64,000 bases of DNA, taken from positions 62,001 to 126,000 of the forward strand of contig JAQBOV010000027.1 in assembly GCA_028287895.1 (NCBI GenBank). The letters are read 5' to 3'. A program made the translations under genes and the position numbers. The notes beneath the pieces were generated by a model. That model searched no databases. It had not been told where the DNA came from and saw only the letters and a program-made list of their open reading frames with translations. Below, one piece after another: positions 35,283 to 43,498 of this stretch. The stretch's first letter is position 1. Every line of letters starts with the position of its first letter. Source of the stretch: Mucilaginibacter sp. (GTDB lineage: Bacteria; Bacteroidota; Bacteroidia; Sphingobacteriales; Sphingobacteriaceae).

Positions 35283-37160
35283 ATGCTAAAAACAATTCTT
35301 TTATCCATTTTGCTTGCAGGGATTTTATTGCAGGCACATGCCCAGGAGCTGTATATGCCCCGTGATATTAAACTGGCTTATCAAAAAGGCACCCGGGCAA
35401 CGGACGGACGTCCGGGTAAAAGTTACTGGCAGAACTTTGGCCGTTATAACATCAGTATCACCGCCGTTCCCCCCAGCCGTGATATAAAAGGCATCGAGCA
35501 AATCACTTATATTAATAACAGCCCCGATACTTTAAGCAGGCTGAATATGAAATTAATTTTAAATATTCACAGGCCCGGTGCGGCCCGGTTTTCAGTTGCT
35601 AATGTTGATTATCTTACTGAAGGCATTCAAATTGATTCATTTAAAATCAACGGAAAAAATAAAACCTGGAACAATAAAACAGCAAATAAAACTAACCAGG
35701 CCGTTGGTTTAAATACGCCCCTGCTCCCCCATGATTCTGTTAAGCTGGATATTACCTGGCATTTTCAGCTTTCAAAACAAAGCGGCCGCGAAGGCAGGAT
35801 TGATTCCACTTCTTTTTACCTCGCTTATTTTTATCCGCGTGTATCTGTTTATGATGATTACAATGGCTGGGACAGACTGGAGTTTTTAGATGCACAGGAA
35901 TTTTACAACGATTTTAATAATTATACACTGAATGTAACCGTTCCGAAAAACTTTATAGTTTGGGCCACCGGGACCTTACAAAATCCTAAACAGGTATTGC
36001 AAGCCGAATATGCGGCCAGGCTGGAAAAATCCATGACCAGCGACTCTACTATTCATATCGCTACAACCAAAGACCTTGCAGATAAACACATCACCACCCA
36101 AAATGACAGGAACACCTGGACATGGAAAGCCACCGATATCAGTGACGTAGCGGTAGGTCTGAGCGATCATTACGACTGGGATGCGGCAAGCGTTGTAGTT
36201 GACGATGCTGCCAACCGCCGTTCCAGTATGCAGGCCGCTTTTTTAGATACATCAGAAGATTTTCATCATTCGGTGCAATTTGGCCGCAATGCCTTAGGCT
36301 GGTTCTCACATAATTGGCCTGGTATTCCCTACCCCTTTCCCAAAATGACAGCCTTCCAGGGATTTGCAGACATGGAATACCCGATGATGGTAAATGACAG
36401 TCACACCAAAGACCTGAGATTTGCTCAATTTGTACAGGATCATGAGATAGCACATACTTATTTTCCTTTTTATATGGGCATTAACGAAAGCCGCTACGCA
36501 TACATGGACGAAGGATGGGCAACCACCTATGAACTGCTGATAGGCCGCACAGAAGTTGGCAATGCCGAGGCCGAGGGATTTTACAAACAATTCAGGGTTA
36601 CCGGTTGGATACATGATCGCTCAACAGCTGAAGACCTGCCGATTATAACCCCATCAAGTGAGGAGAGGGCAGCCTATGGCGATAATGCTTATGGAAAACC
36701 TTCTTTAAGTTACCTTGCCCTTAAAGATATGTTGGGCGACGCGCTGTTTAAAAAAGAATTACATACTTATATGGATCGCTGGCATGGCAAACACCCTATT
36801 CCATGGGATTATTTTAACTCCATGAGCAGCGGATCAGGCAAAAACCTGAACTGGTTCTTTAAAAATTGGTTCTTTACCAATTATTATGATGACCTGGCAT
36901 TAAAAAATGTAACTAAAACAGCCGATGGTTACCAAGTTGGCATCAAAAACATTGGCGGCTTTGTAATTCCGTTTGATATCAAACTGACCTATACTGATGG
37001 TACCAGCGAAAATTTCCATCAAACACCATCTGTTTGGGAAAAAGATCAGAAACAAACCATAGTACGCCTCAAAACCGGTAAATCGGTAAAAACCGCTGAA
37101 CTGAATAATGGCATATTTATGGATGCCGACGAAAGCAACAATAAATGGACGGCAAAATAG
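35283..37160 (+). CDS. M1 family zinc metallopeptidase
   Basis: The 625-residue exported aminopeptidase-like enzyme has a signal peptide (MLKTILLSILLAGILLQAHA), a beta-rich N-terminal domain and a gluzincin core. The zinc site is H387-E388-x-x-H391 and E410 (in DEGW), with the expected 18-residue spacing. The exopeptidase loop reads GFADMEYP in place of GxMEN, as in a branch of the family found in Bacteroidota. It probably trims peptides in the periplasm. The ATG at 35283 begins the signal peptide; the TTG at 35199 is rejected. It ends before a bidirectional terminator shared with the YtxH gene. Confidence 0.9.
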   Translation: MLKTILLSILLAGILLQAHAQELYMPRDIKLAYQKGTRATDGRPGKSYWQNFGRYNISITAVPPSRDIKGIEQITYINNSPDTLSRLNMKLILNIHRPGAARFSVANVDYLTEGIQIDSFKINGKNKTWNNKTANKTNQAVGLNTPLLPHDSVKLDITWHFQLSKQSGREGRIDSTSFYLAYFYPRVSVYDDYNGWDRLEFLDAQEFYNDFNNYTLNVTVPKNFIVWATGTLQNPKQVLQAEYAARLEKSMTSDSTIHIATTKDLADKHITTQNDRNTWTWKATDISDVAVGLSDHYDWDAASVVVDDAANRRSSMQAAFLDTSEDFHHSVQFGRNALGWFSHNWPGIPYPFPKMTAFQGFADMEYPMMVNDSHTKDLRFAQFVQDHEIAHTYFPFYMGINESRYAYMDEGWATTYELLIGRTEVGNAEAEGFYKQFRVTGWIHDRSTAEDLPIITPSSEERAAYGDNAYGKPSLSYLALKDMLGDALFKKELHTYMDRWHGKHPIPWDYFNSMSSGSGKNLNWFFKNWFFTNYYDDLALKNVTKTADGYQVGIKNIGGFVIPFDIKLTYTDGTSENFHQTPSVWEKDQKQTIVRLKTGKSVKTAELNNGIFMDADESNNKWTAK

Positions 37161-37207
37161 AAACGCAATGCGTTGCCTCTGTAAATGATTTATATTTCAT
37201 CTCAAAC

Positions 37208-37227
37208 AGCGGCAATGCATTGCCGCT
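37208..37227. repeat. Perfect 20-bp palindrome
   Basis: The 20 bases at 37208-37227 are their own reverse complement (core GGCAATGCATTGCC). A related CGCAATGCGTTGC word occurs about 40 bases upstream. It lies between the M1 peptidase gene and the terminator and could be a dispersed repeat or a binding site. Confidence 0.65.
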
Positions 37228-37233
37228 CACAAG

Positions 37234-37268
37234 CAAAAGGCTCCTCCAAATTGGAGGAGCCTTTTGTT
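37234..37268. terminator. Bidirectional terminator between the M1 peptidase and YtxH genes
   Basis: CAAAAGGCTCCTCCAA (37234-37249) pairs perfectly with 37251-37266 across a one-base centre, with A- and T-rich ends. It serves two convergent genes. Confidence 0.88.
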
Positions 37269-37285
37269 AAACAGGCTATCGACGA

Positions 37286-37672
37286 CTAAGCGTCCTGTAT
37301 GGAATCGTTTAAATCATCTGCACCACTTTTTACTTTCGACTTTACATTATTAACCGCTTCCCTACCTGCATCAGCCACATTGCCGGCTCTCGATTTTGCA
37401 TTGTCGACCGCGCCTTCTTTATAGTTTGACAGATCATTTACGGCGCTCCTGAATTTAGATTTTGACCTTTCGAGCGTATTACTACCATATTCACGAAGAT
37501 TGTTGGCTGTAGCTTCCGCCTTGTTTCTTGCCGAGCTGATAATGTCGTCAACATAGTCGGCAATATCTTCTCTTAATTCTGAACCCTTGCTTGGAGCGAG
37601 TAGTAAACTAACCGCCGCACCAACTGCTGCCCCGGCTAAAAGTGCTACTATAATTTTTGCTTGATCTTTCAT
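37286..37672 (-). CDS. YtxH domain protein
   Basis: The 128-residue protein has an N-terminal membrane segment rich in Gly and Ala (IIVALLAGAAVGAAVSLLLAPSKGSELR), which is the YtxH signature, followed by a long amphipathic helical region with recurring NLREYGSN/KSKFRSAVNDL elements. Such proteins are induced by stress in other bacteria; function is unknown. It converges with the M1 peptidase. Confidence 0.88.
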   Translation of the reverse strand: MKDQAKIIVALLAGAAVGAAVSLLLAPSKGSELREDIADYVDDIISSARNKAEATANNLREYGSNTLERSKSKFRSAVNDLSNYKEGAVDNAKSRAGNVADAGREAVNNVKSKVKSGADDLNDSIQDA

Positions 37673-37739
37673 ATTCTTTCGTTTTTCAGGTGAATCCTAT
37701 TACAATCTAACAAATGTTACAGCGTAGTGTTTTTTTTTA

Positions 37740-37771
37740 AACAAAAAAGTCCCGGCTTGTGGCCGGGACTC
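37740..37771 (-). terminator. Terminator after the cold-shock gene
   Basis: Read on the minus strand, AGTCCCGGC pairs with GCCGGGACT (arms at 37748-37756 and 37762-37770), followed by TTTTTTG. A typical intrinsic terminator. Confidence 0.88.
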
Positions 37772-37798
37772 ATACGATTGGTGATTTATTATTTATAA

Positions 37799-37993
37799 TT
37801 AAATAACCTTTACATTTACCGCATTTAAGCCTTTACGTCCGTTTTCTACTTCGAACTCAACTTTATCGTTTTCACGAATTTCGTCGATAAGACCTGATGA
37901 ATGAACAAATACGTCCTGGCCACCAGCACTTGGTGTAATGAATCCAAAACCTTTTGTTTCATTGAAAAATTTTACTGTTCCTTCTTTTTGCAT
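37799..37993 (-). CDS. Cold-shock domain protein (CspA family)
   Basis: The 64-residue protein is a single OB-fold cold-shock domain with RNP1 (KGFGFI) and RNP2 (VFVHSS). It binds single-stranded RNA or DNA and should act as an RNA chaperone. The start is set at the ATG at 37993 (MQKEGTVKFFNETKGFGF); the longer in-frame start at 38047 adds unrelated residues. It is followed by a strong terminator. Confidence 0.95.
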   Translation of the reverse strand: MQKEGTVKFFNETKGFGFITPSAGGQDVFVHSSGLIDEIRENDKVEFEVENGRKGLNAVNVKVI

Positions 37994-38086
37994 TATTTTA
38001 TTTATTAAAAGTGCGCAAGATACGCATAATATTCGGGAATAATACAATAATTTATTATTCAGAATTTCATATGATAAAATTAATAA

Positions 38087-38743
38087 CTATTTTTCAAGCA
38101 ACCGCACGATAAACTCATCATTAAAATCATCTGCAACGCGCAACACATTTTGCATGTTTTTGAACTCGCTGGGCTGATGTGTAGTAGTCAATACGATAGC
38201 ATTCATGCCCGCATTTTGTGCAGCCTCAACCCCTTTTTGTACATCTTCAAATACCAGGCAATCGGTTGGTTCGACGTTCAGTAAAGCTGGCGCCTTTAGA
38301 AATGTCTCAGGATGCGGTTTGCTGAAAACAACGTCGTCAGCGCTTACAATCGCTTTAAAATAATGCCTGATATTCAGTTTATCGAGCACAAAATCAATAT
38401 TGAAGGGTATAGCCGCCGAGCCAGTTGCCATCGGAATGCTTTGCTGATGAGCTTTTTCTAAAAAATCCATCAAGCCGGGGAGCAGGGCCAGGTCTGGCCT
38501 AAATTCCTCCTGGTAGCGTTTTTCTTTTTCAAGCGATAAACGCTCCATCTCCTCATCAGTAAACTTCCCCGCGCCAAACATCCTAACCAATACTTCCTGG
38601 TTCTTACCATACATCTGGGGTTTTACCTCCTCCCATGTAAAGTTACCTCCTAATACGTGATTAAGCAGATAAAGCCAGCCACGGGTATGATAGTCCATAT
38701 CATTGATCATGGTGCCATTGAGATCGAAAATAAAAGCGTGCAT
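38087..38743 (-). CDS. HAD-superfamily phosphatase/phosphomutase (beta-PGM-like)
   Basis: The 218-residue protein has the HAD motifs: I as DLNGT (D7), II as ATGSAA, III as K in VFSKPHPETF and IV as VFEDVQKGVEAA. Motif I has Asn9 where the second Asp (general acid/base) is expected, which weakens normal phosphatase chemistry. The cap and the beta-phosphoglucomutase-like KPHPETFLKA segment suggest a sugar phosphate. It lies 91 bases downstream of araD on the same strand and may clear a sugar phosphate by-product. Confidence 0.85.
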   Translation of the reverse strand: MHAFIFDLNGTMINDMDYHTRGWLYLLNHVLGGNFTWEEVKPQMYGKNQEVLVRMFGAGKFTDEEMERLSLEKEKRYQEEFRPDLALLPGLMDFLEKAHQQSIPMATGSAAIPFNIDFVLDKLNIRHYFKAIVSADDVVFSKPHPETFLKAPALLNVEPTDCLVFEDVQKGVEAAQNAGMNAIVLTTTHQPSEFKNMQNVLRVADDFNDEFIVRLLEK

Positions 38744-38834
38744 TTGTTATGTCAGAGATTGATTAATTATTAATTGCTGGATTCCCCATTGCAGGATTGT
38801 CATGACTACTGACTAATTGCTATCTGCCCAACAA

Positions 38835-39533
38835 CTACTGTCCATAATAAGAGTCCGGTCCGTTCTTGCGTTGATAATGCTTTTTTATCAGCGATTGTTT
38901 TAAACGGTGGCATTCGGGATTGATCTGCTCTGTCAGCAATGCCATCTGTGCGATGGATTCCAATACAGCGCTGTTGTAGACCGCTTTGTCTGCCGTTTTT
39001 CCCCAGGTAAACGGTGCATGATTGCCGACAAGGATCATTTCCACCTCCTGGTAGCTTAGCCCTCTTTCTTTCAGACAGTTGATGATCTGGAAACCGGTTT
39101 GATATTCATAATCGCCCTGGATCATCTCATCGTCCATTGGCCGGGCGCAAGGTACATCAACTGTTTTATGATCTGCATGAGTGGTGCCATAAATAGGGAT
39201 ATCCCGCAGTGCCTGTGCCCATGAGGTGGCATAGGTAGAATGGGTATGGCAAATGCCACCGATATGCTCCCAATGTTTGTATAAAACCGCATGCGTTTTG
39301 GTATCAGATGATGGCCTTAAATCCCCTTCAACTATATTCCCGTCAAAATCAACAATGACCATTTTAGCTGGTGAAAGCACCTCATAGGGTACCCCGCTGG
39401 GCTTGACTGCAAAAACACCCAATTGGCGGTCAGCTTCACTTGCGTTACCAAAAGTAAAGATCACCAGGTTTAGATTTGGCAATTTCATATTGGCAAGATA
39501 TGCTGCATCCCGGATATGCTGATATTTACTCAT
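38835..39533 (-). CDS. araD: L-ribulose-5-phosphate 4-epimerase
   Basis: AraD converts L-ribulose 5-phosphate to D-xylulose 5-phosphate. The 232-residue class-II aldolase-fold protein has a GN-type phosphate-binding start (TFGNASEADR), the zinc-ligand HTHSTYATSWAQ motif and the late VGNHAPFTWG. It starts at the ATG at 39533, four bases after the araB stop; a longer in-frame start at 39557 overlaps araB. It acts downstream of AraB, its neighbour. Confidence 0.93.
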   Translation of the reverse strand: MSKYQHIRDAAYLANMKLPNLNLVIFTFGNASEADRQLGVFAVKPSGVPYEVLSPAKMVIVDFDGNIVEGDLRPSSDTKTHAVLYKHWEHIGGICHTHSTYATSWAQALRDIPIYGTTHADHKTVDVPCARPMDDEMIQGDYEYQTGFQIINCLKERGLSYQEVEMILVGNHAPFTWGKTADKAVYNSAVLESIAQMALLTEQINPECHRLKQSLIKKHYQRKNGPDSYYGQ

Positions 39534-39537
39534 CTTT

Positions 39538-41214
39538 TTACTTATTTTTTTGTTCAATGCATTTGCCTAGTTCCGCATATTGCTTGTACCGTTGCTGATA
39601 TAAGGGTGCTTTTTGTTTATCGGGGAAGTACTCCTTGTCAAAACCGCCGCCCATTGCCGCCATTGCTTCTTCTACATTTGGATAAATGCCAGCCACAGTA
39701 GCAGCAAACATGGCTGCACCCAAAGCACAGGTATGCTCAAACTGATGGATACGGATAGGCATTTGCATTACGTCAGCCATCATTTGCATAATATAAGGCG
39801 ATTTTTTAGCAACACCGCCGATACCTATCAATCCCTTTACCGGCACTCCTTCATTGTTAAAGCGATCAACAATACTTTTGGCACCGAAACAGGTAGCTTC
39901 TGCCAGGGCCTTGAAAACACGAGGCGCATCGCTGCCTAAACTTAAACCGCTCACCGCACCCTTTAATAATTGGTTGGCATCCGGAGTACGGCGCCCATTC
40001 AGCCAGTCTATAGCCAGTTCGGCATTTTCATCCAGAGGCAATAAAGCAGCCTGCCGGCTTAGTTCCGGTATAATTTTAGCGGCAAGCTCATCCTTTAATG
40101 CTGATGCGGTAGCAATATCTATTAATTTAGATTGCGATAACAGCTCATTCAAGGTCCATGAAAGCAAATTACGGAACCATGCATAGGTATCGCCGAAGGC
40201 TGATTGCCCCGCCTCCAGGCCAATCATGCCCGGTATCACCGAGCCATCCACCTGTCCGCAAATGCCCTTGATCAGTTTACCTTCCAGGTCGGCTTTGGGT
40301 GCAACAAGCATATCGCAGGTAGATGTGCCCATTACTTTACTCAGATGGTAAGGCGCTATTTGGCCCCCCACCGCCCCCATGTGCGCATCAAAAGCCCCCA
40401 CGCCAACTACCACACCGGTGGAAAGGCCCAAACGCTGTGCCCATTCAGCATTAAGTGTACCGGCTGCATGATCAGAAGTATAAGTGTCTTTTAATAGCGT
40501 AGCTGTATATCCTTTTAATAACGGATCAAGCGATGAAAAAAACGCATCCGGCGGATAACCCCCGAACTCCGCCGACCATAGGGCCTTGTGCCCTGCTGAA
40601 CATCGCCCACGTTTTATCTGGTTGACATGGCTGCCGCCGGTTAACAGAAATGGCATCCAATCACAATGCTCTAACCAGGAATGACCGGCTTTGCGGACCT
40701 GTTCATCTGCTCTTAAAACATGCAGCAGCTTTGCCCAAAACCATTCGGACGAATAGATGCCACCTACATACTGCAGGTAGTTTATATCGAACTTTGCTGC
40801 ATGATCGTTGATCTCTCCGGCTTCTCCAACGCCGGTATGGTCTTTCCATAACACAAACATAGCGTTTGGGTTATTTTCAAATCCCTGCGTCAAGGCCAAG
40901 GGAACTCCCCACTCGTTAACCGCAACAGGCGTTGAGCCGGTAGTATCAACAGATATAGCCTTTACAGCCGAAGCAACACAAGCCCCGCCTGCACTTTTTA
41001 TACAATTTTTGATGGTTTGTTCCAGGCCTTCCACATAATCCAAAGGATGCTGACGAAACTGGTTTTGCGCAGCGTTACAATATAATCCCTGTTGCCAGCG
41101 TGGATAATTAAACACAGAGGAAGCTAATTCCTTTCCATTTCCGGCATCTACAATTACTGATCGCACAGAATCGGTACCGTAGTCGACACCGAGAACAAAC
41201 CGGTCCTTACTCAT
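39538..41214 (-). CDS. araB: Ribulokinase
   Basis: AraB phosphorylates L-ribulose with ATP. The 558-residue FGGY-family kinase starts with the ATPase motif LGVDYGTDSVRSVIVD, has the ribulokinase-type DTTGSTPVAVNEWGVPLA segment, the ADENPNAMFVLWKDHT-like catalytic region (here NPNAMFVLWKDHTG), MGTSTCDML and the late GIGGVAKKSPYIMQMMADV. Length is typical. It is the first gene of araB-araD-HAD. No araA (isomerase) is present in the window. Confidence 0.95.
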   Translation of the reverse strand: MSKDRFVLGVDYGTDSVRSVIVDAGNGKELASSVFNYPRWQQGLYCNAAQNQFRQHPLDYVEGLEQTIKNCIKSAGGACVASAVKAISVDTTGSTPVAVNEWGVPLALTQGFENNPNAMFVLWKDHTGVGEAGEINDHAAKFDINYLQYVGGIYSSEWFWAKLLHVLRADEQVRKAGHSWLEHCDWMPFLLTGGSHVNQIKRGRCSAGHKALWSAEFGGYPPDAFFSSLDPLLKGYTATLLKDTYTSDHAAGTLNAEWAQRLGLSTGVVVGVGAFDAHMGAVGGQIAPYHLSKVMGTSTCDMLVAPKADLEGKLIKGICGQVDGSVIPGMIGLEAGQSAFGDTYAWFRNLLSWTLNELLSQSKLIDIATASALKDELAAKIIPELSRQAALLPLDENAELAIDWLNGRRTPDANQLLKGAVSGLSLGSDAPRVFKALAEATCFGAKSIVDRFNNEGVPVKGLIGIGGVAKKSPYIMQMMADVMQMPIRIHQFEHTCALGAAMFAATVAGIYPNVEEAMAAMGGGFDKEYFPDKQKAPLYQQRYKQYAELGKCIEQKNK

Positions 41215-41381
41215 TTATTATGATTGGTTGATAACTATTCAGGTCAAATAAATGTTTCGCACAATATTAATTGTTAAATTAACACTTATTAAAACACTGG
41301 CAAACATAAGCAATTTAGCTATTAATTTAAAAGTTAGTAAATTGAAAGTTATATATTGCAGATAATAAGCGTAATTTAAAT

Positions 41382-42146
41382 ATGAAACTTAAACATATCA
41401 TCCTATCAGGTTGCTTTTTGTTATTAATGAGCTCCTGCTCGCATTTATATGCGCCCGCTTTATATCACCAGGATATTGCCTACCAACCTAAACCTACTTC
41501 ATTTGATGCCGCAAAAACTGCCACCTATATTTCGGCTGGCTTAAATAACTATTCAAGTATTAATTATAGCGATTTTTTAACTTCCGGGCAGGTCAACCTA
41601 AGCGTTGGACATGCTTTTGATAATTTCAATATAGCGTATGGCGCATTTGGTGTATTTGGCGATTATCAATATTCAGGCAGTAAAAGTAATCAGAATTATT
41701 TCAGCGATAAATTTTTCGGAGCTGTAGGCGGAAGATTCTCAGCCAATGCCTTTGTAACTTCCGGAAATGCAGATATCAGATTTATCGGCGTTGAAATGGC
41801 TTATAGTCACGAATTTGGAGATTATGCCAATTACCGACAGGAATTGTTTCGCCGCGGAGGTTACTTTGTCGACCCGCGTACAGACCTGTACACCATCGGC
41901 CTAACAACAGAAGTGATATTTCATAGCAGAAATAACAGTGGCATTCAACATGGTATACGTGGTTTCCTGGGCACGACAGTAGGTCATAACGATCTGAATG
42001 ACACCTATTATACCGATCAAACGCTAAGCGAAAGATTTTTCCGTAATATTTTCCCTAAGGCGAGTTACTTTATCACCTTCAAAAATTATTTCGGTACCGC
42101 TGAAATCGGGAACAACCTTTTTATACGGTTCGGCTATAAATTTTGA
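41382..42146 (+). CDS. Beta-barrel-like lipoprotein, unknown function
   Basis: The 254-residue protein has a signal peptide with lipobox LMSSC (Cys19). Its body alternates short strands rich in aromatic and Gly residues (for example NFNIAYGAFGVFGDY, FFGAVGGRFSANAF) and ends in RFGYKF, an aromatic C-terminus typical of outer-membrane barrels. I do not recognise the family. It converges with lysA, one base apart. Confidence 0.72.
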   Translation: MKLKHIILSGCFLLLMSSCSHLYAPALYHQDIAYQPKPTSFDAAKTATYISAGLNNYSSINYSDFLTSGQVNLSVGHAFDNFNIAYGAFGVFGDYQYSGSKSNQNYFSDKFFGAVGGRFSANAFVTSGNADIRFIGVEMAYSHEFGDYANYRQELFRRGGYFVDPRTDLYTIGLTTEVIFHSRNNSGIQHGIRGFLGTTVGHNDLNDTYYTDQTLSERFFRNIFPKASYFITFKNYFGTAEIGNNLFIRFGYKF

Positions 42147-42147
42147 A

Positions 42148-43353
42148 TTATTCAGAATAAACGCTCTGCACTTTATCTCTTAGATTATAACCTGAGGCCA
42201 TGACTTCGCCATAAGCTCCCGCGGTACGTATAGCAAACAGATCGCCGCGGAATGATTCAGGAAGTTCCACATCCTTCTGAAAACAATCGGTGCTTTCACA
42301 AATGGGACCGACAACGTCATATTTAAATTTTGAGTCTTGAGTCCTGTGTCCCGAGTCTTCACTTTCGGACTTCCCAACTTGCGGACTTGCAGGCTTTCTA
42401 CTCAAATTCTCGATCTTCTGATAGGCCTGGTACAGCATGGGGCGGATCAGTTCTGTCATACCGGCATCCAGCACCAAAAAATTCTTCTTCTGTCCGTTCT
42501 TCACGTACAACACCCTTGACACCAGCGCAGAGCATTGCGCCACCATAGCACGGCCCAATTCAAAATGCACTTCCTGTCCGGGTTTTACATTCAGAAAATC
42601 CCTGAATACTTTAAAATAACCTTCAAAATCGGCGATGGTGTTGGTATCCGGATAATGATAATCAACCCCTAAGCCGCCACCTGTATTTAACACCTTTACC
42701 TGGAAACCATGATCTTCAAACCAATCCTGCATTTCATTAATGCGGATACACAAGCTCTTGTAAACTTCAAGATCGGTTATTTGTGAACCAATATGAAAGT
42801 GAATACCCACAAATTGCAGGTTAGCGCATTTTCTCAAGGTCTCGGCAACATCATTCAACTGCCAGCCATTGATACCGAATTTATTCTCATCGAGACCGGT
42901 AGTAATAAAATGATGTGTGCGAGCATCGACATTTGGGTTGATACGGATGGCAACATTTGCTTTTTTATTTTTTGCATTCGCCAGGTCATTAATGATAATC
43001 AGTTCCTGTACAGACTCTACATTAAAGCAAAAAATATCGGCATCAAGCGCTGCATTTATTTCTTTGTCAGATTTACCAACTCCTGCAAAAACTACTTTGC
43101 CCTTATCAAAGCCATGAGCAATAGCGGCCTTTACTTCATTACCGCTTACACAGTCGGCACCAAAACCATAGGATTGAATGGCGTTCAGCACTTTAGGATT
43201 AAAATTAGCCTTCATGGCGTAGTGAACATGGAAACCATACCTGTCCGAAGCGTTTTTACAAGCTTCTAAAGTTTGGCGGAGCAGCCCCATGTCATAATAG
43301 TAAAACGGGGTTTCTAATTGCTGAAATCTATTTATAAGATCGGTATCGAACAT
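42148..43353 (-). CDS. lysA: Diaminopimelate decarboxylase with an inserted segment
   Basis: LysA makes L-lysine from meso-diaminopimelate with PLP. The 401-residue protein has the PLP lysine K48 (HYAMKANFNP), the HIGSQITDLEVY segment, the NTGGGLGVDY loop and the active-site PICESTD region. About residues 316-340 are extra: a Ser/Lys/Asp-rich stretch (KPASPQVGKSESEDSGHRTQ) that breaks the usual IENL...YDVVGPICES link. Its DNA is a copy of dispersed repeats (42340-42405). The insertion is in frame and lies in a loop, so activity is probably kept. It is downstream of lysC. Confidence 0.93.
   Translation of the reverse strand: MFDTDLINRFQQLETPFYYYDMGLLRQTLEACKNASDRYGFHVHYAMKANFNPKVLNAIQSYGFGADCVSGNEVKAAIAHGFDKGKVVFAGVGKSDKEINAALDADIFCFNVESVQELIIINDLANAKNKKANVAIRINPNVDARTHHFITTGLDENKFGINGWQLNDVAETLRKCANLQFVGIHFHIGSQITDLEVYKSLCIRINEMQDWFEDHGFQVKVLNTGGGLGVDYHYPDTNTIADFEGYFKVFRDFLNVKPGQEVHFELGRAMVAQCSALVSRVLYVKNGQKKNFLVLDAGMTELIRPMLYQAYQKIENLSRKPASPQVGKSESEDSGHRTQDSKFKYDVVGPICESTDCFQKDVELPESFRGDLFAIRTAGAYGEVMASGYNLRDKVQSVYSE
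42340..42405. repeat. Dispersed heptad repeat translated within lysA
   Basis: On the plus strand the stretch holds four AGTCyTG/TGTCCCG-like heptads (about 42332-42358) followed by TCGGACTTCCC and ACTTGCGGACTT (42377-42388). The last 12-mer recurs exactly at 52456-52467, upstream of the symporter gene. The tract is a multiple of three and encodes the extra LysA segment. Confidence 0.7.
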
Positions 43354-43371
43354 GCTTATTTCAATTTATAC

Positions 43372-43452
43372 GCGTCATTACGAGCGACAGCGTGGCAACC
43401 TGTGTGCTATCAAGGCCGGCTCTGTAAGCCGGGATTCCTTCGCCAATGACGC
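43372..43452. repeat. Small palindromic-ended element (GCGTCATT...AATGACGC)
   Basis: An 81-base element has exact 8-bp inverted ends (GCGTCATT at 43372-43379, AATGACGC at 43445-43452) and an inner CCGGCT...AGCCGG hairpin. It lies between lysA and lysC. Its ends resemble the widespread CGTCATTGCGAG class of dispersed bacterial repeats. Confidence 0.65.
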
Positions 43453-43462
43453 TTGTTTATAA

Positions 43463-43498
43463 AGCCCTCTCCCTTTGGAAAGGATTCAGGTGAGGGTT
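43463..43498. repeat. CCCTCTCC-type dispersed repeat overlapping the lysC stop
   Basis: The tract CCCTCTCCCTTTGGAAAGG plus the TTCAGGTGAGGG tail matches the common CCCTCTCC-TTTGG-AGAGGG...GGTGAGG bacterial repeat. Its right end contains the lysC stop codon (TTA on the plus strand at 43497-43499). Confidence 0.6.

Noticed and set aside
42793..43269. 158-codon plus-strand frame
   Set aside because: It is antisense to lysA, which has all its motifs.
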